Position numbers and translations under genes: made by a program
NCBI GenBank assembly: GCA_036010905.1
Contig: DASCMH010000008.1
Location: forward strand, 62,001 to 126,000
Reading direction: 5' to 3'
DNA: 64,000 nucleotides
From: SMWD01 sp002729875
GTDB taxonomy: Bacteria; Pseudomonadota; Gammaproteobacteria; Steroidobacterales; GCA-2729495
The notes under the pieces: generated by a model
The model's input: the letters and a program-made list of their open reading frames with translations, nothing else
The model's database searches: none
What the model was told of the DNA's origin: nothing
Shown here: positions 34,397 to 43,853 of the stretch, in pieces
Numbering within the stretch: the stretch's first letter is position 1
Layout of the letters: each line of letters begins with the position of its first letter

Positions 34397-34427
34397 AATC
34401 AGCTTCTGGAAAGAGGTAATTGATTGT

Positions 34428-35294
34428 ATGACCACAGCACTTGCAGCAAACCATCGCGACCTGGTCCTGGCCGGACCGGTTGGCAGCCTTGATGCCTACA
34501 TCGTAGCCGTCAACGCAATCCCGGTTCTAAGCCGTGATGAAGAGCAGGAACTCGCCCGTTTGTTCAGAGAAAATAATGATCTGAATGCAGCGCGGCGCCT
34601 GGTCATGTCGCAATTACGTTTTGTTGTGCATATCGCTCGCGGTTACAACGGTTATGGCTTACCACTGAACGACCTGGTGCAGGAAGGCAATATCGGCCTG
34701 ATGAAGGCCGTCAAACGCTTCGACCCTGATGTCGGCGTACGCCTGGTGTCATTCGCCGTACACTGGATTCGTGCAGAGATTCATGAATACGTGCTAAAAA
34801 ACTGGCGTCTGGTCAAGATTGCCACCACCAAGGCGCAACGCAAGCTGTTTTTCAACCTGCGCAAGGCCAAAACATTCCTTGGCTGGCTGTCAGCGGATGA
34901 AACCAAAGCGATCGCCAATGACCTCGGCGTCAGTGCGCGGGAAGTCACCGAAATGGAAAAACGACTTGCCGGACATGACATGGCCTTTGATCCGGCACCT
35001 TCGGATGATGAGGAACAAGCCTACGCGCCTGCGCATTATCTACAGGACAAAACGCCCGACCCGGCTGAACTCGTTGAATCTGATGACTGGCAGCAGCAAA
35101 CCAGCGGACAGTTATACAACGCGCTGCAGACTCTCGACCAACGCAGCCGTGAAATTCTCCAGGCTCGCTGGCTCGCTGAAAAAAAGACCACGCTACAGGA
35201 ACTGTCAAAACGCTATGACGTTTCAGCCGAGCGCATCCGTCAAATCGAGCAGCGCGCCATCAAGATGCTGCGCACGGAGCTTGTTGCGCAATAG
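34428..35294 (+). CDS. rpoH: RNA polymerase sigma-32 (heat shock) factor
   Basis: 288 residues from the ATG at 34428 (AGAGG 11 bases before). Region 2 (MSQLRFVVHIARGYNGYGLP; LVQEGNIGLMKAVKRFDP), the RpoH box QRKLFFNLRK at 137-146 that distinguishes sigma-32 from other sigma-70 members, region 3, and region 4 helix-turn-helix (ISAERIRQIEQ-like VSAERIRQIEQRAIKML). Located after ftsYEX, as usual. The CIRCE element upstream is the notable feature; the ATG-proximal mRNA does not show an obvious thermosensor I could verify. Confidence 0.97.
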   Translation: MTTALAANHRDLVLAGPVGSLDAYIVAVNAIPVLSRDEEQELARLFRENNDLNAARRLVMSQLRFVVHIARGYNGYGLPLNDLVQEGNIGLMKAVKRFDPDVGVRLVSFAVHWIRAEIHEYVLKNWRLVKIATTKAQRKLFFNLRKAKTFLGWLSADETKAIANDLGVSAREVTEMEKRLAGHDMAFDPAPSDDEEQAYAPAHYLQDKTPDPAELVESDDWQQQTSGQLYNALQTLDQRSREILQARWLAEKKTTLQELSKRYDVSAERIRQIEQRAIKMLRTELVAQ

Positions 35295-35493
35295 GCGCGC
35301 CTCGCGGCGGCGGTCGCTTCCACAGTGTTCGTAACGGCAGGCAAATACCGTTTATTTGCTTTGCATCGGAGGCTATTGTTAGTTTACCACGCGTATCCCA
35401 GCCTGAACTGGCCGCGTATTGTTACTAGCCACTGCGAACGGAAGAGCAAGACACTTTTTGTAATATTGATGATTCTTGTCAATACTCTTTTGA

Positions 35494-36852
35494 ATGCAGG
35501 ATCCATATAGTCACAGAGCCATCCGGCGCATCGCGCTGCCGATGATCGTGTCCTCAATTAGCACCCCATTGCTCGGCATGGTCGATACCGCAGTCATGGG
35601 ACATCTTGACGATGCAGTTTACCTGGCCTCGGTTGCCGCCGGGGCGACGATATTCAGTGTCTTATTCTTGGGCCTGAATTTCTTGCGTATGGGTACAACC
35701 GGCATCACGGCACAGGCATTCGGCGCCGGCGACAGCGACACGCTGCGCACCGCTCTCGGCCAACCTGTTATAACTGCCCTGGCACTGGCCGCTTTCATCA
35801 TTGCACTACAACAACCGTTACTTGATACCGCACTGCGAATCTTGTCTCCGGGTTCTGATGTCGGCCACTTCACACAAACTTACTTTGAACTGCGGGTCTG
35901 GAGTTCACCCGCATCACTGGTCAATTTTGTACTAATAGGCTGGCTTATAGGTCTTCAGAATGCGCGGGGACCGCTGGTCATTTTGCTGGTCATCAACCTG
36001 GTGAATGCCGCACTAGATCTTGTGTTTGTCCTGTTACTCGGCATGACGGTAGACGGCGTTGCGCTTGCCACGCTAATCGCCGAACTCTGTGGCATGGTTG
36101 TTGCTACCCTGTTTGTGCGCAGCGAACTCAAATCGCGACCGGGCCACTGGAATCGGATTGAATTTACGGTTTCAGCGAATTATCGAAGATTATTTGATGT
36201 TAACGTAAACCTGTTCCTGCGCACGATGGCACTGATGTTTGTATTTGCCTTTATTACCGCACAAGGTGCACGAATGGGAAATGTCATCCTGGCAACAAAT
36301 GCATTACTGATGAATTTCCAATTATTTCAGGCTCATGCATTGGATGGAGTGGCCTATGCAGCTGAAGCGCTGGTCGGTAAAGCTGTCGGTGGAAACGACC
36401 CTGATGGTGTACGCCGTGCCGTACGTCGAACTCTGCAGTGGTCACTTATATTTGCCGCTTTATTTTGCATCGCTTATTTACTTGCAGGCCGATTGATTAT
36501 CTCGATGCTGACCAACATTGATACGCTGAGAACCACAGCCAGTGAGTTTCTGCCGTGGCTAATAATCTCACCACTGATCTCGGTCTGGAGCTTTCTGTAT
36601 GACGGAGTCTATGTCGGCGCAACACGCAGCAAAGAAATGATGGTAATTATGGTCGGCTCGACAGCGCTCGTCTTTGTGCCAACCTGGTTCGGCGCAAGCT
36701 CGCTGGGCAATCATGGCTTGTGGCTCGCCTTTACCGCTTTCATGCTGGCCCGCGGCATCGGCATGCACGTATGGTTTCGCCGTATGATTAACAGCTCTGA
36801 ATTTGCACCGGATAAACCAACCACCGAACTGCCGGGACATACTGATGCCTGA
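35494..36852 (+). CDS. MATE-family efflux transporter, DinF type
   Basis: 452 residues, about twelve membrane segments in two similar halves. The start RRIALPMIVSSISTPLLGMV, DTAVMGHLDDAVYLASVA and LNFLRMGTTGITAQAFGAG are typical of the DinF/NorM-like branch. Substrate unknown; family members export cationic drugs or bile-salt-like compounds using sodium or protons. Overlaps the following Nudix gene by eight bases, so the two are co-expressed. About 200 bases without features separate it from rpoH. Confidence 0.88.
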   Translation: MQDPYSHRAIRRIALPMIVSSISTPLLGMVDTAVMGHLDDAVYLASVAAGATIFSVLFLGLNFLRMGTTGITAQAFGAGDSDTLRTALGQPVITALALAAFIIALQQPLLDTALRILSPGSDVGHFTQTYFELRVWSSPASLVNFVLIGWLIGLQNARGPLVILLVINLVNAALDLVFVLLLGMTVDGVALATLIAELCGMVVATLFVRSELKSRPGHWNRIEFTVSANYRRLFDVNVNLFLRTMALMFVFAFITAQGARMGNVILATNALLMNFQLFQAHALDGVAYAAEALVGKAVGGNDPDGVRRAVRRTLQWSLIFAALFCIAYLLAGRLIISMLTNIDTLRTTASEFLPWLIISPLISVWSFLYDGVYVGATRSKEMMVIMVGSTALVFVPTWFGASSLGNHGLWLAFTAFMLARGIGMHVWFRRMINSSEFAPDKPTTELPGHTDA

Positions 36853-37393
36853 AGCCAAAAACCCCTGGAAAACACTGCAAGTAACCGAGGTCTATGACAA
36901 CCCGTGGATCCATGTCGACGAGCACAACGTTATCAATCCATCCGGTAATCCCGGCATCTACGGTAAGGTCCATTTCAAGAACCTGGCCTGCGGCATTATT
37001 CCGCTCGATGCCGAAAACAACACCTGGATCGTCGGCCAATATCGTTACACATTAGGCTGCTATTCATGGGAAATTCCGATGGGTGGCGTACCCATAGGAT
37101 CGGATCTGCTCGCCGGCGCACAACGGGAACTGAAAGAAGAAACCGGCCTGACAGCCACTCGCTGGCGCTCAATTCTCGATGTGCATATAAGCAACTCGAT
37201 TACGGACGAAGCGGGGATTGTCTACGTCGCAACAGACCTGACGGCCGGCGAACCGGAATACGAAGACACTGAGGAAATTGAAATCAGGAAATTGCCTTTC
37301 GCTAACGCAGTTCAAATGATCAACGATGGCGACATTACAGATGTCCTGAGTATTGCCGGCATACTAAAACTGGCCGCCATGCAAAGCGAGTAG
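36845..37393 (+). CDS. Nudix hydrolase (ADP-ribose/NDP-sugar pyrophosphatase-like)
   Basis: 182 residues from the ATG at 36845. The Nudix helix GAQRELKEETGL is intact for the R-E-x-x-E-E-x-G core that binds metal, but the first Glu of the canonical box (G-x5-E-x7-REUxEExGU) is Ser in GGVPIGSDLLAGAQREL. The pattern WEIPMGGVPIGSD fits a Nudix subgroup that naturally has PxG at this point. Function, probably hydrolysis of ADP-ribose or a sugar nucleotide, is inferred from the family. Overlaps the MATE gene by eight bases and converges on gltD. Confidence 0.85.
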   Translation: MPEAKNPWKTLQVTEVYDNPWIHVDEHNVINPSGNPGIYGKVHFKNLACGIIPLDAENNTWIVGQYRYTLGCYSWEIPMGGVPIGSDLLAGAQRELKEETGLTATRWRSILDVHISNSITDEAGIVYVATDLTAGEPEYEDTEEIEIRKLPFANAVQMINDGDITDVLSIAGILKLAAMQSE

Positions 37394-37415
37394 CTGCGCC
37401 TGGCGGCCGAACGGG

Positions 37416-38906
37416 CTAGCCACCCAGCGCAATACCCGGGGCGGGTAACGTTGTCGAACCGCTCAGGAATACATCAATCGCACGCGCGGCGCCACGACCC
37501 TCGTTAATGGCCCAGACAATCAGTGATTGTCCGCGCCGACAATCGCCGGCCGCATAAACACCGGGAATACTGGTCGCAAAAGGCCCGTGTTCAGCCCGAT
37601 AGTTGGAACGATTGTCGAGTTCAACGCCCAACGCCTCGGCAATAATTGCCTCAGGGCCCAGAAATCCCATGGCAAGCAACACCAGATCTGCTGCAAGCAC
37701 TCTTTCAGTGCCGCCGATCTCGGTCATTTCCATACGACCGTCCCGCAACACCCACGCAATATCAACTACCCGCAGTCCGCAGACGTTGCCGCGGCCATCA
37801 TCGATATATTCCTTTGACAGCACGGCAAATTGCCGCGGGTCAGCGCCAAATCTTGCAGTGGCCTCATCATGTCCGTAGTCCGTACGCATGATCAATGGCC
37901 ATTCGGGCCAGGGGTTTTTCTCCGCACGTTCTTGTGGTGGCTGCTCCAACAGTTCAAGGTTAATCATTTCACAACAGCCGTGCCGGACAGAAGTTGCAAT
38001 ACAATCCGTACCGGTATCGCCACCACCGATGACGATAACGCGCTTGCCCTCGGCACTAATGTACTGACCGTCAGCAAGATTGCTGTCCAGCAAGCTCTTC
38101 GTATGTGCCGTCAGGAAATCCATTGCAAAATGTATACCGTTCAGCTGCCGTCCGGGAATCGACAGATCGCGCGGCACGGTTGCACCGGTTGCCAGCAATA
38201 ATGCATCACTGTCAGCCAGCAACTGCTGTGGATCAATGTTGTTGCCAACCTCTGCATTTATTTCAAACCTGATGCCGGCCTCACGCAACAGGTTAATGCG
38301 GCGATTCACAACTCCGTTCTTGTCGAGCTTCATATTTGGAATACCGTACATCAACAGGCCGCCAATGCGATCGGCACGTTCAAAAACCGTTACGGCATAT
38401 CCGGTTTTATTCAGTTGTTCTGCCGCAGCCAGACCGGCAGGCCCGGAGCCGACAATAGCAACTTTCTTGCCGTTTCTGGTTGGCGGCATATCCGCTTTAA
38501 TCCACCCTTCCTGAAACCCGCGGTCGATAATTGCATGCTCGATATTTTTAATCGTTACCGGCAATTCATTGATGCCGAGTACACACGAACCCTCGCAAGG
38601 TGCCGGACATGCACGTCCGGTAAATTCTGGAAAATTATTTGTTTTATGCAAACAGTCCAGCGCATCGCGCCAGCGGTTCTTGAACACAAGATCGTTCCAC
38701 TCGGGAATCAGGTTGTCGACCGGGCAGCCGGTACCAGACTGGCAGAATGGCACGCCGCAATCCATACAGCGTGAACCCTGAGTTTCCAGATGCTCGGCTT
38801 TTGCTTGCGCATAAACCTCAGCATAATCTTCCAGGCGTTCGTTGACCTCACGATAACCGACAACCCGACGGGGAAATTCCTTAAAACCTGTTGGCTTACC
38901 CATCAT
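37416..38906 (-). CDS. gltD: Glutamate synthase (NADPH) small subunit
   Basis: Supplies electrons from NADPH through FAD and iron-sulfur clusters to the large subunit. About 496 residues. N-terminal Cys cluster CMDCGVPFCQSGTGCPVDNLIP and CPAPCEGSCVLG, FAD site VAIVGSGPAGLAAAEQL, NADPH site VIVIGGGDTGTDCIA, and the end GVYAAGDCRRGQSLIVWAI. ATG codons at 38906 and 38903 are both possible; the second has better spacing to GAGG. The first overlaps the gltB stop (TGATG), so the pair is coupled. Confidence 0.96.
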   Translation of the reverse strand: MMGKPTGFKEFPRRVVGYREVNERLEDYAEVYAQAKAEHLETQGSRCMDCGVPFCQSGTGCPVDNLIPEWNDLVFKNRWRDALDCLHKTNNFPEFTGRACPAPCEGSCVLGINELPVTIKNIEHAIIDRGFQEGWIKADMPPTRNGKKVAIVGSGPAGLAAAEQLNKTGYAVTVFERADRIGGLLMYGIPNMKLDKNGVVNRRINLLREAGIRFEINAEVGNNIDPQQLLADSDALLLATGATVPRDLSIPGRQLNGIHFAMDFLTAHTKSLLDSNLADGQYISAEGKRVIVIGGGDTGTDCIATSVRHGCCEMINLELLEQPPQERAEKNPWPEWPLIMRTDYGHDEATARFGADPRQFAVLSKEYIDDGRGNVCGLRVVDIAWVLRDGRMEMTEIGGTERVLAADLVLLAMGFLGPEAIIAEALGVELDNRSNYRAEHGPFATSIPGVYAAGDCRRGQSLIVWAINEGRGAARAIDVFLSGSTTLPAPGIALGG

Positions 38907-41900
38907 CAATCCTCTATCGCTGACGGCTTTACCGACCGGCCTTTGCGGCCACCAGATTCTATTTCTTCATCATACTGCTTGCGCTCTGCAAGTACGCGCT
39001 TGTAATCAAGTGGCATAACCTTAATAAAATTCTTTAATCCATTCGGCCAATCATCCAACAATCGACTGGCTACAGTAGACCCCGTATATTTCTTATGGTT
39101 CTCGATCAATTGCAACAGTTCGCCGATGTCCTCGTCAGACTCAACCTTGTCAAGGTCAACCATATCCGGGTTGCAGCGTTCCGGGAAATGTCCTGATTCA
39201 TCGAGTACGTAAGCGATTCCGCCAGACATGCCGGCAGCAAAATTCAGACCTGTCTCACCGAGAATAACGACACGGCCACCCGTCATGTACTCACAACCGT
39301 GATCGCCAATACCCTCGACCACAGCATGTGCGCCGCTGTTACGTACACAAAATCTCTCTGCCGCCCGGCCGCGAAAAAATGCCGAACCGCTGGTTGCACC
39401 GTACAGGTTTACATTACCGGTAATCAGGTTATCCGCAGCCACAAAGCTGCTGTTCTTCGGCGGATAGACAATTAAATGACCGCCTGACAAGCCCTTGCCA
39501 ACATAGTCGTTCGTATCACCTTCAAGTTCAAGAGTGATTCCACGCGCAAGAAAGGCGCCAAAACTCTGTCCGGCAGATCCGGTGAAGCGGATTCGAATCG
39601 TGTCATCCGGCAAACCATCTTCACCCCATTTTTTTACGAGTGTATGGCTTAGGATCGTACCAACCGTACGGTTGGTATTCACAACCGGCATGCGAATCTC
39701 AACCTTGTCACCATCTGCCAGCGCCGGCTCAGCCAACTCGACAAGTTTAATATCGATGGCCTTGTCGAGCCCATGATCCTGTGGCTGCGTACAGCGCACA
39801 TCAACGTCATCATGAGGTCTGAATGCCGGAGCGAGAATCGGCACAAGATCGAGGCCATCAGCCTTCCAGTGATCAATTGCCTCACGTGGCTCGAGCGCTT
39901 CCGTGCGACCAATCATTTCATCGATACTGCGAAAACCAAGTTCAGCCATCAACTGACGTGCTTCCTCAGCAACCATGAACAGGTAATTGACGATATTTTG
40001 TGGCCGGCCGGCAAATTTCTTGCGCAACATCCGGTCCTGGGTTGCAATACCAACCGGGCAGGTATTCAGGTGACACTTGCGCATCATGATGCAACCAAGG
40101 GTGATCAACGGTGCTGTCGAAAACCCGAACTCTTCCGCACCGAGCAACGCCGCAATGACGACATCACGGCCGGTACGCAGACCGCCGTCAGTTTGCAGCA
40201 CAACACGGCTGCGCAAGTCATTCAGGACCAGCGTCTGATGCGTCTCGGCCAGTCCAAGCTCCCATGGCAATCCGGCATGCTTGATACTCGTTAAAGGTGA
40301 TGCCCCCGTGCCACCATCATGGCCGGAGATCAAAATATGTTCTGCATGCGCTTTCGCAACCCCGGCAGCAATCGTACCAACACCTACCTCGGCAACGAGT
40401 TTAACGCTGATACGTGCCGATGGATTAGAGTTTTTCAGGTCATGAATCAACTGCGCCAGATCCTCGATCGAATAGATATCATGATGTGGCGGTGGGCTGA
40501 TCAGACCAACACCCGGCGTTGAATGCCTGATGCGGGCAATATTCTCATCAACCTTGCGGCCCGGTAATTCACCACCCTCACCAGGTTTGGCACCTTGTGA
40601 AATCTTGATCTGCAATTCATCGGCATTTGTCAGATACCAGGCCGTAACGCCGAAGCGCCCGGAAGCAATCTGCTTGATAGCCGAGCGTTTCGAATCACCA
40701 TTTGGCAATGGATTAAAGCGCTCCGGATCTTCACCCCCTTCACCTGAGTTGCTCTTGCCGCCGATGCGATTCATGGCGATCGCCAGTGTCTCGTGCGTTT
40801 CAGCCGAAATCGAACCAAAGCTCATGGCACCGGTGCAAAAACGCTTTACAATTTCACTGGCCGGTTCAACCTCATCGAGCAGCACCTGTGGGCCTGCGAT
40901 ACCTGTTTTCAGGTCAAGAAAACCTCGCAGGGTTCGTTTGTCGGCATTCATCCGTGCAGCAAAACGCCGATAAGCTTCGGCATCATTTTTTCGCGCCGCA
41001 ACCTGCAGTTCATGAATCGATTCAGGCTCCCAGGCGTGACGTTCACCCGCGCTACGCCAATGAAACTCGCCCGGATTTGGCAGAACTGATGAATGCTCAC
41101 TGAAACCAAGTGCGTGACGACGTAAAGCTTCGGCTGCAAGCACCTGAAAGTTGACCCCCTGTACACGGCTTGCAGTACCGACAAAACAACGATTAATGAT
41201 GTCCTCATCGAGGCCAAGAGCTTCGAATATCTGCGCGCCCTTGTAAGACTGCAACGTCGAGATACCCATCTTGGCCATAACCTTCATCATGCCCTTGGCA
41301 ATACCTTTGCGATAGGCCGCAACGACCGCGTCATCATCGGGGAAAGCCTGCTTGTCGAGCAAACCTCTGCAACGCGCATGCCACAGAGACTCAAATGCAA
41401 GGTAAGGGTTAATGGCATCGGCACCGTAACCAATCAACAGGCTATGGTGATGCACTTCACGGGCTTCTCCGGTTTCGATAACAATACCGATCTGGGTGCG
41501 TCTGGCGCGAGCCACGAGATGATGATGTACTGCGCCACAAGCGATGAGAGCACTGATCGGCACACGTTCGGAACTGATCGCCCGATCTGTCAAAATAATG
41601 AGCTTGAAACCATCTTCGATCGCCTGCTCGGACTCGGCACAGATACGCTCGATTGCGGCAACGATTGCTTCGCCACGTTCGAAAGTGATGTCGATTTTCT
41701 TTGTGCGCCAACCACGGTGGTGCATATGTGCAATTGCGGCCAGTTCTTCGTTGGTCAGAATCGGGTGAGGAATCCGCAACCGATTCGCATGCCCGCCGGT
41801 AGTCTCCAGAAGATTCAGTTCCGGACCGATATAGCACTCGAGTGACATGATGTTCTCTTCACGTATCGAGTCGATTGCTGGATTTGTAACCTGTGCAAAC

Positions 41901-43489
41901 AGCTGTTTGAAGTAGTCATAAACCATTCGTGGATTGTCGCTGAGACAAGCCAGTGTCGAGTCATTTCCCATCGAACCGACCGGATCACGCAACTGATGCA
42001 ACAGCGGGAGCAGCATGAACTGCATCGTCTCAATGGTGAAACCGAACGCCTGCATGCGCGCAAGCAAGGTATCAGAATCAAAACCCTGACTCTTTGAGCC
42101 GGGATGAAGATCCGCCAGCTCAATACGATTCTCCCTCAGCCATTCATCGTATGGATTACGGTTGGCAAACTCATTCTTGATTTCCTCATCGGGTATCAAC
42201 CTGCCGTTCTCAAAATCGACCAGGAACATACGGCCAGGTTCAAGGCGCCCCTTCTTTGCGATCAGTTCCGGTTCGACAGGTAATACACCTACCTCGCTGG
42301 CCATAATGACCCGATCATCATGCGTCAGGTAATAACGGCTGGGTCGCAACCCGTTGCGATCGAGTACCGCACCGATATACCGCCCGTCAGTAAAAGCGAT
42401 GGAGGCCGGGCCATCCCAGGGCTCCATCAGGCAAGAATTAAATTCATAGAATTTTCGCTTGCTCTCAGCCATGAGATCCTGTTTTTGCCATGCTTCCGGC
42501 ACCATCATCATGACCGCTTCCTGCAGCGTACGACCGGTCATGAGCAAAAATTCGAGTACATTGTCGAAAGTGCCGGAATCCGAGCAATCCGGCTCAACGA
42601 CCGGGAAAATCTTGGTAATCGAAGCGCCGAACAAATCGCTGGCGACGACACCTTCGCGCGCTGTCATCCAGTTCACGTTGCCACGTAAGGTATTGATCTC
42701 ACCGTTATGCGACATGAAGCGGTTCGGCTGTGCGCGGTCCCAACTTGGAAATGTATTTGTCGAAAACCGCGAATGCACCAGCGCAAGATGTGATTTGTAA
42801 TCCGGATCATTCAGGTCGGGATAGAACCTGAACACCTGATCGGGCGTGAGCATGCCCTTGTAAATGATGACTTTCGTCGACAGGCTGCAAACATAGAAAG
42901 ACTTGGCCTGCGACAGGCTTTTGTCATTGCGAAGCAAATGGCTCGCGCGTTTACGAATCAGGTATAACTTGCGTTCGAACGCATCACCTTCAAGATCATC
43001 ACCAGCCGCGATAAACAACTGTGCAAAATAAGGCGCCGCAGCACGGGCAGAGTGACCGATATCAGCCGCTTCCGGGTCGGTGGGAACCTTACGCCAGCCA
43101 ACCAGTGTTTGTCCTTCTTCGGCACAAGCATGCGCTACCACCGCCTTACATTTTTTACGCTGTTCGCGATTAGGCGGCAAAAAAACCATTCCGGCCGCAA
43201 ACCTGCCGGGTTCCGGCAAATCAATACCGAGGTCACTAGAGGCTACTTTGGCCAGAAATTCATGCGGTAAAGCGGTCAGAATACCCGCACCATCACCGGT
43301 ATTGGCTTCGCTGCCGCGAGCACCGCGATGATCCATGCTGCAGCTGATACGATTTGCATCCTGAACAATCTGGTGGCTCCTCTTACCCTTGATATGAGCA
43401 ACAAAGCCGACACCGCAAGCATCTTTTTCGAATTCTGTCCGGTAAAGCCCTGCGCCCGAACAATAATTTTCTGGTAGGTGAAAACTCAT
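38906..43489 (-). CDS. gltB: Glutamate synthase (NADPH) large subunit
   Basis: Makes two glutamates from glutamine and 2-oxoglutarate. 1,527 residues. The amidotransferase domain starts after a propeptide: KDACGVGFVAHIKG, where Cys (residue 25) is the N-terminal nucleophile exposed after processing. The central and FMN domains follow (FCTGAMSFGSISAETHETLA; ISGHDGGTGASPL), then the [3Fe-4S] loop CIMMRKCHLNTCPVGIATQD and the GxGxG beta-helix domain near the C-terminus. Complete. A candidate operator lies 30-50 bases upstream of the ATG. Confidence 0.97.
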   Translation of the reverse strand: MSFHLPENYCSGAGLYRTEFEKDACGVGFVAHIKGKRSHQIVQDANRISCSMDHRGARGSEANTGDGAGILTALPHEFLAKVASSDLGIDLPEPGRFAAGMVFLPPNREQRKKCKAVVAHACAEEGQTLVGWRKVPTDPEAADIGHSARAAAPYFAQLFIAAGDDLEGDAFERKLYLIRKRASHLLRNDKSLSQAKSFYVCSLSTKVIIYKGMLTPDQVFRFYPDLNDPDYKSHLALVHSRFSTNTFPSWDRAQPNRFMSHNGEINTLRGNVNWMTAREGVVASDLFGASITKIFPVVEPDCSDSGTFDNVLEFLLMTGRTLQEAVMMMVPEAWQKQDLMAESKRKFYEFNSCLMEPWDGPASIAFTDGRYIGAVLDRNGLRPSRYYLTHDDRVIMASEVGVLPVEPELIAKKGRLEPGRMFLVDFENGRLIPDEEIKNEFANRNPYDEWLRENRIELADLHPGSKSQGFDSDTLLARMQAFGFTIETMQFMLLPLLHQLRDPVGSMGNDSTLACLSDNPRMVYDYFKQLFAQVTNPAIDSIREENIMSLECYIGPELNLLETTGGHANRLRIPHPILTNEELAAIAHMHHRGWRTKKIDITFERGEAIVAAIERICAESEQAIEDGFKLIILTDRAISSERVPISALIACGAVHHHLVARARRTQIGIVIETGEAREVHHHSLLIGYGADAINPYLAFESLWHARCRGLLDKQAFPDDDAVVAAYRKGIAKGMMKVMAKMGISTLQSYKGAQIFEALGLDEDIINRCFVGTASRVQGVNFQVLAAEALRRHALGFSEHSSVLPNPGEFHWRSAGERHAWEPESIHELQVAARKNDAEAYRRFAARMNADKRTLRGFLDLKTGIAGPQVLLDEVEPASEIVKRFCTGAMSFGSISAETHETLAIAMNRIGGKSNSGEGGEDPERFNPLPNGDSKRSAIKQIASGRFGVTAWYLTNADELQIKISQGAKPGEGGELPGRKVDENIARIRHSTPGVGLISPPPHHDIYSIEDLAQLIHDLKNSNPSARISVKLVAEVGVGTIAAGVAKAHAEHILISGHDGGTGASPLTSIKHAGLPWELGLAETHQTLVLNDLRSRVVLQTDGGLRTGRDVVIAALLGAEEFGFSTAPLITLGCIMMRKCHLNTCPVGIATQDRMLRKKFAGRPQNIVNYLFMVAEEARQLMAELGFRSIDEMIGRTEALEPREAIDHWKADGLDLVPILAPAFRPHDDVDVRCTQPQDHGLDKAIDIKLVELAEPALADGDKVEIRMPVVNTNRTVGTILSHTLVKKWGEDGLPDDTIRIRFTGSAGQSFGAFLARGITLELEGDTNDYVGKGLSGGHLIVYPPKNSSFVAADNLITGNVNLYGATSGSAFFRGRAAERFCVRNSGAHAVVEGIGDHGCEYMTGGRVVILGETGLNFAAGMSGGIAYVLDESGHFPERCNPDMVDLDKVESDEDIGELLQLIENHKKYTGSTVASRLLDDWPNGLKNFIKVMPLDYKRVLAERKQYDEEIESGGRKGRSVKPSAIED

Positions 43490-43518
43490 AGGTTCCTGAT
43501 TGTTGGCTCCAAAACCTT

Positions 43519-43539
43519 CCTGACCGACACTATGTCAGG
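43519..43539. promoter_or_regulatory. Inverted repeat upstream of gltB, candidate operator
   Basis: CCTGAC (43519-43524), nine bases, GTCAGG (43534-43539), located 30 bases upstream of the gltB ATG. Arm length and spacing fit a dimeric regulator, but no known consensus was recognised, and a repeat this short can be chance. Confidence 0.3.
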
Positions 43540-43588
43540 CTTAAAAATCCGATCAGATATCGACCTTAATTCTGCAAATAACACAGTC

Positions 43589-43613
43589 AAAGCCGCCCTT
43601 TAAGGGCGGCTTT
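43589..43613. terminator. Perfect palindromic hairpin between gltB and thiolase gene
   Basis: AAAGCCGCCCTT (43589-43600) and AAGGGCGGCTTT (43602-43613) form a 12-bp stem that would work on either strand, flanked by short A and T runs. It looks like a terminator, yet both flanking genes point away from it, so no known transcript ends here; an unrecognised short transcript or read-through insulation is possible. Confidence 0.5.
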
Positions 43614-43765
43614 GCCGCCTGTCCTTCCCTGTACCGGATGTCGCAGTCTACTTCAGGCAGCCTTAACCATTTGTTTTTAATGAATATAATGGTTAAATCA
43701 CCGACTTCACATCGGCAGCCCGGAACCAATTATTATAAGACACGTTCCGCTTGCAGCTCAATGCT

Positions 43766-43826
43766 GGGCTGGGCAGACCATGCCGCTGCTCAAACCGCCT
43801 GTCTGCCCGACGGCAGTTCATAGCCC
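43766..43826 (+). other. Candidate 5' leader hairpin of the thiolase gene
   Basis: Nested inverted repeats GGGCT (43766-43770) / AGCCC (43822-43826) and GGCAGAC (43772-43778) / GTCTGCC (43801-43807) lie 28-88 bases before the thiolase ATG. The rest of the 364-base gap between gltB and the thiolase (43490-43853) holds no supported gene besides the two elements listed above. Function of this leader fold is unknown. Confidence 0.35.
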
Positions 43827-43853
43827 GGAAATTGAATACGAGGTAAACAACAG

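Noticed and set aside
35295..35493. Possible gene or regulatory RNA between rpoH and the MATE gene
   Set aside because: No frame with a ribosome binding site and no clear hairpin with a T tract.
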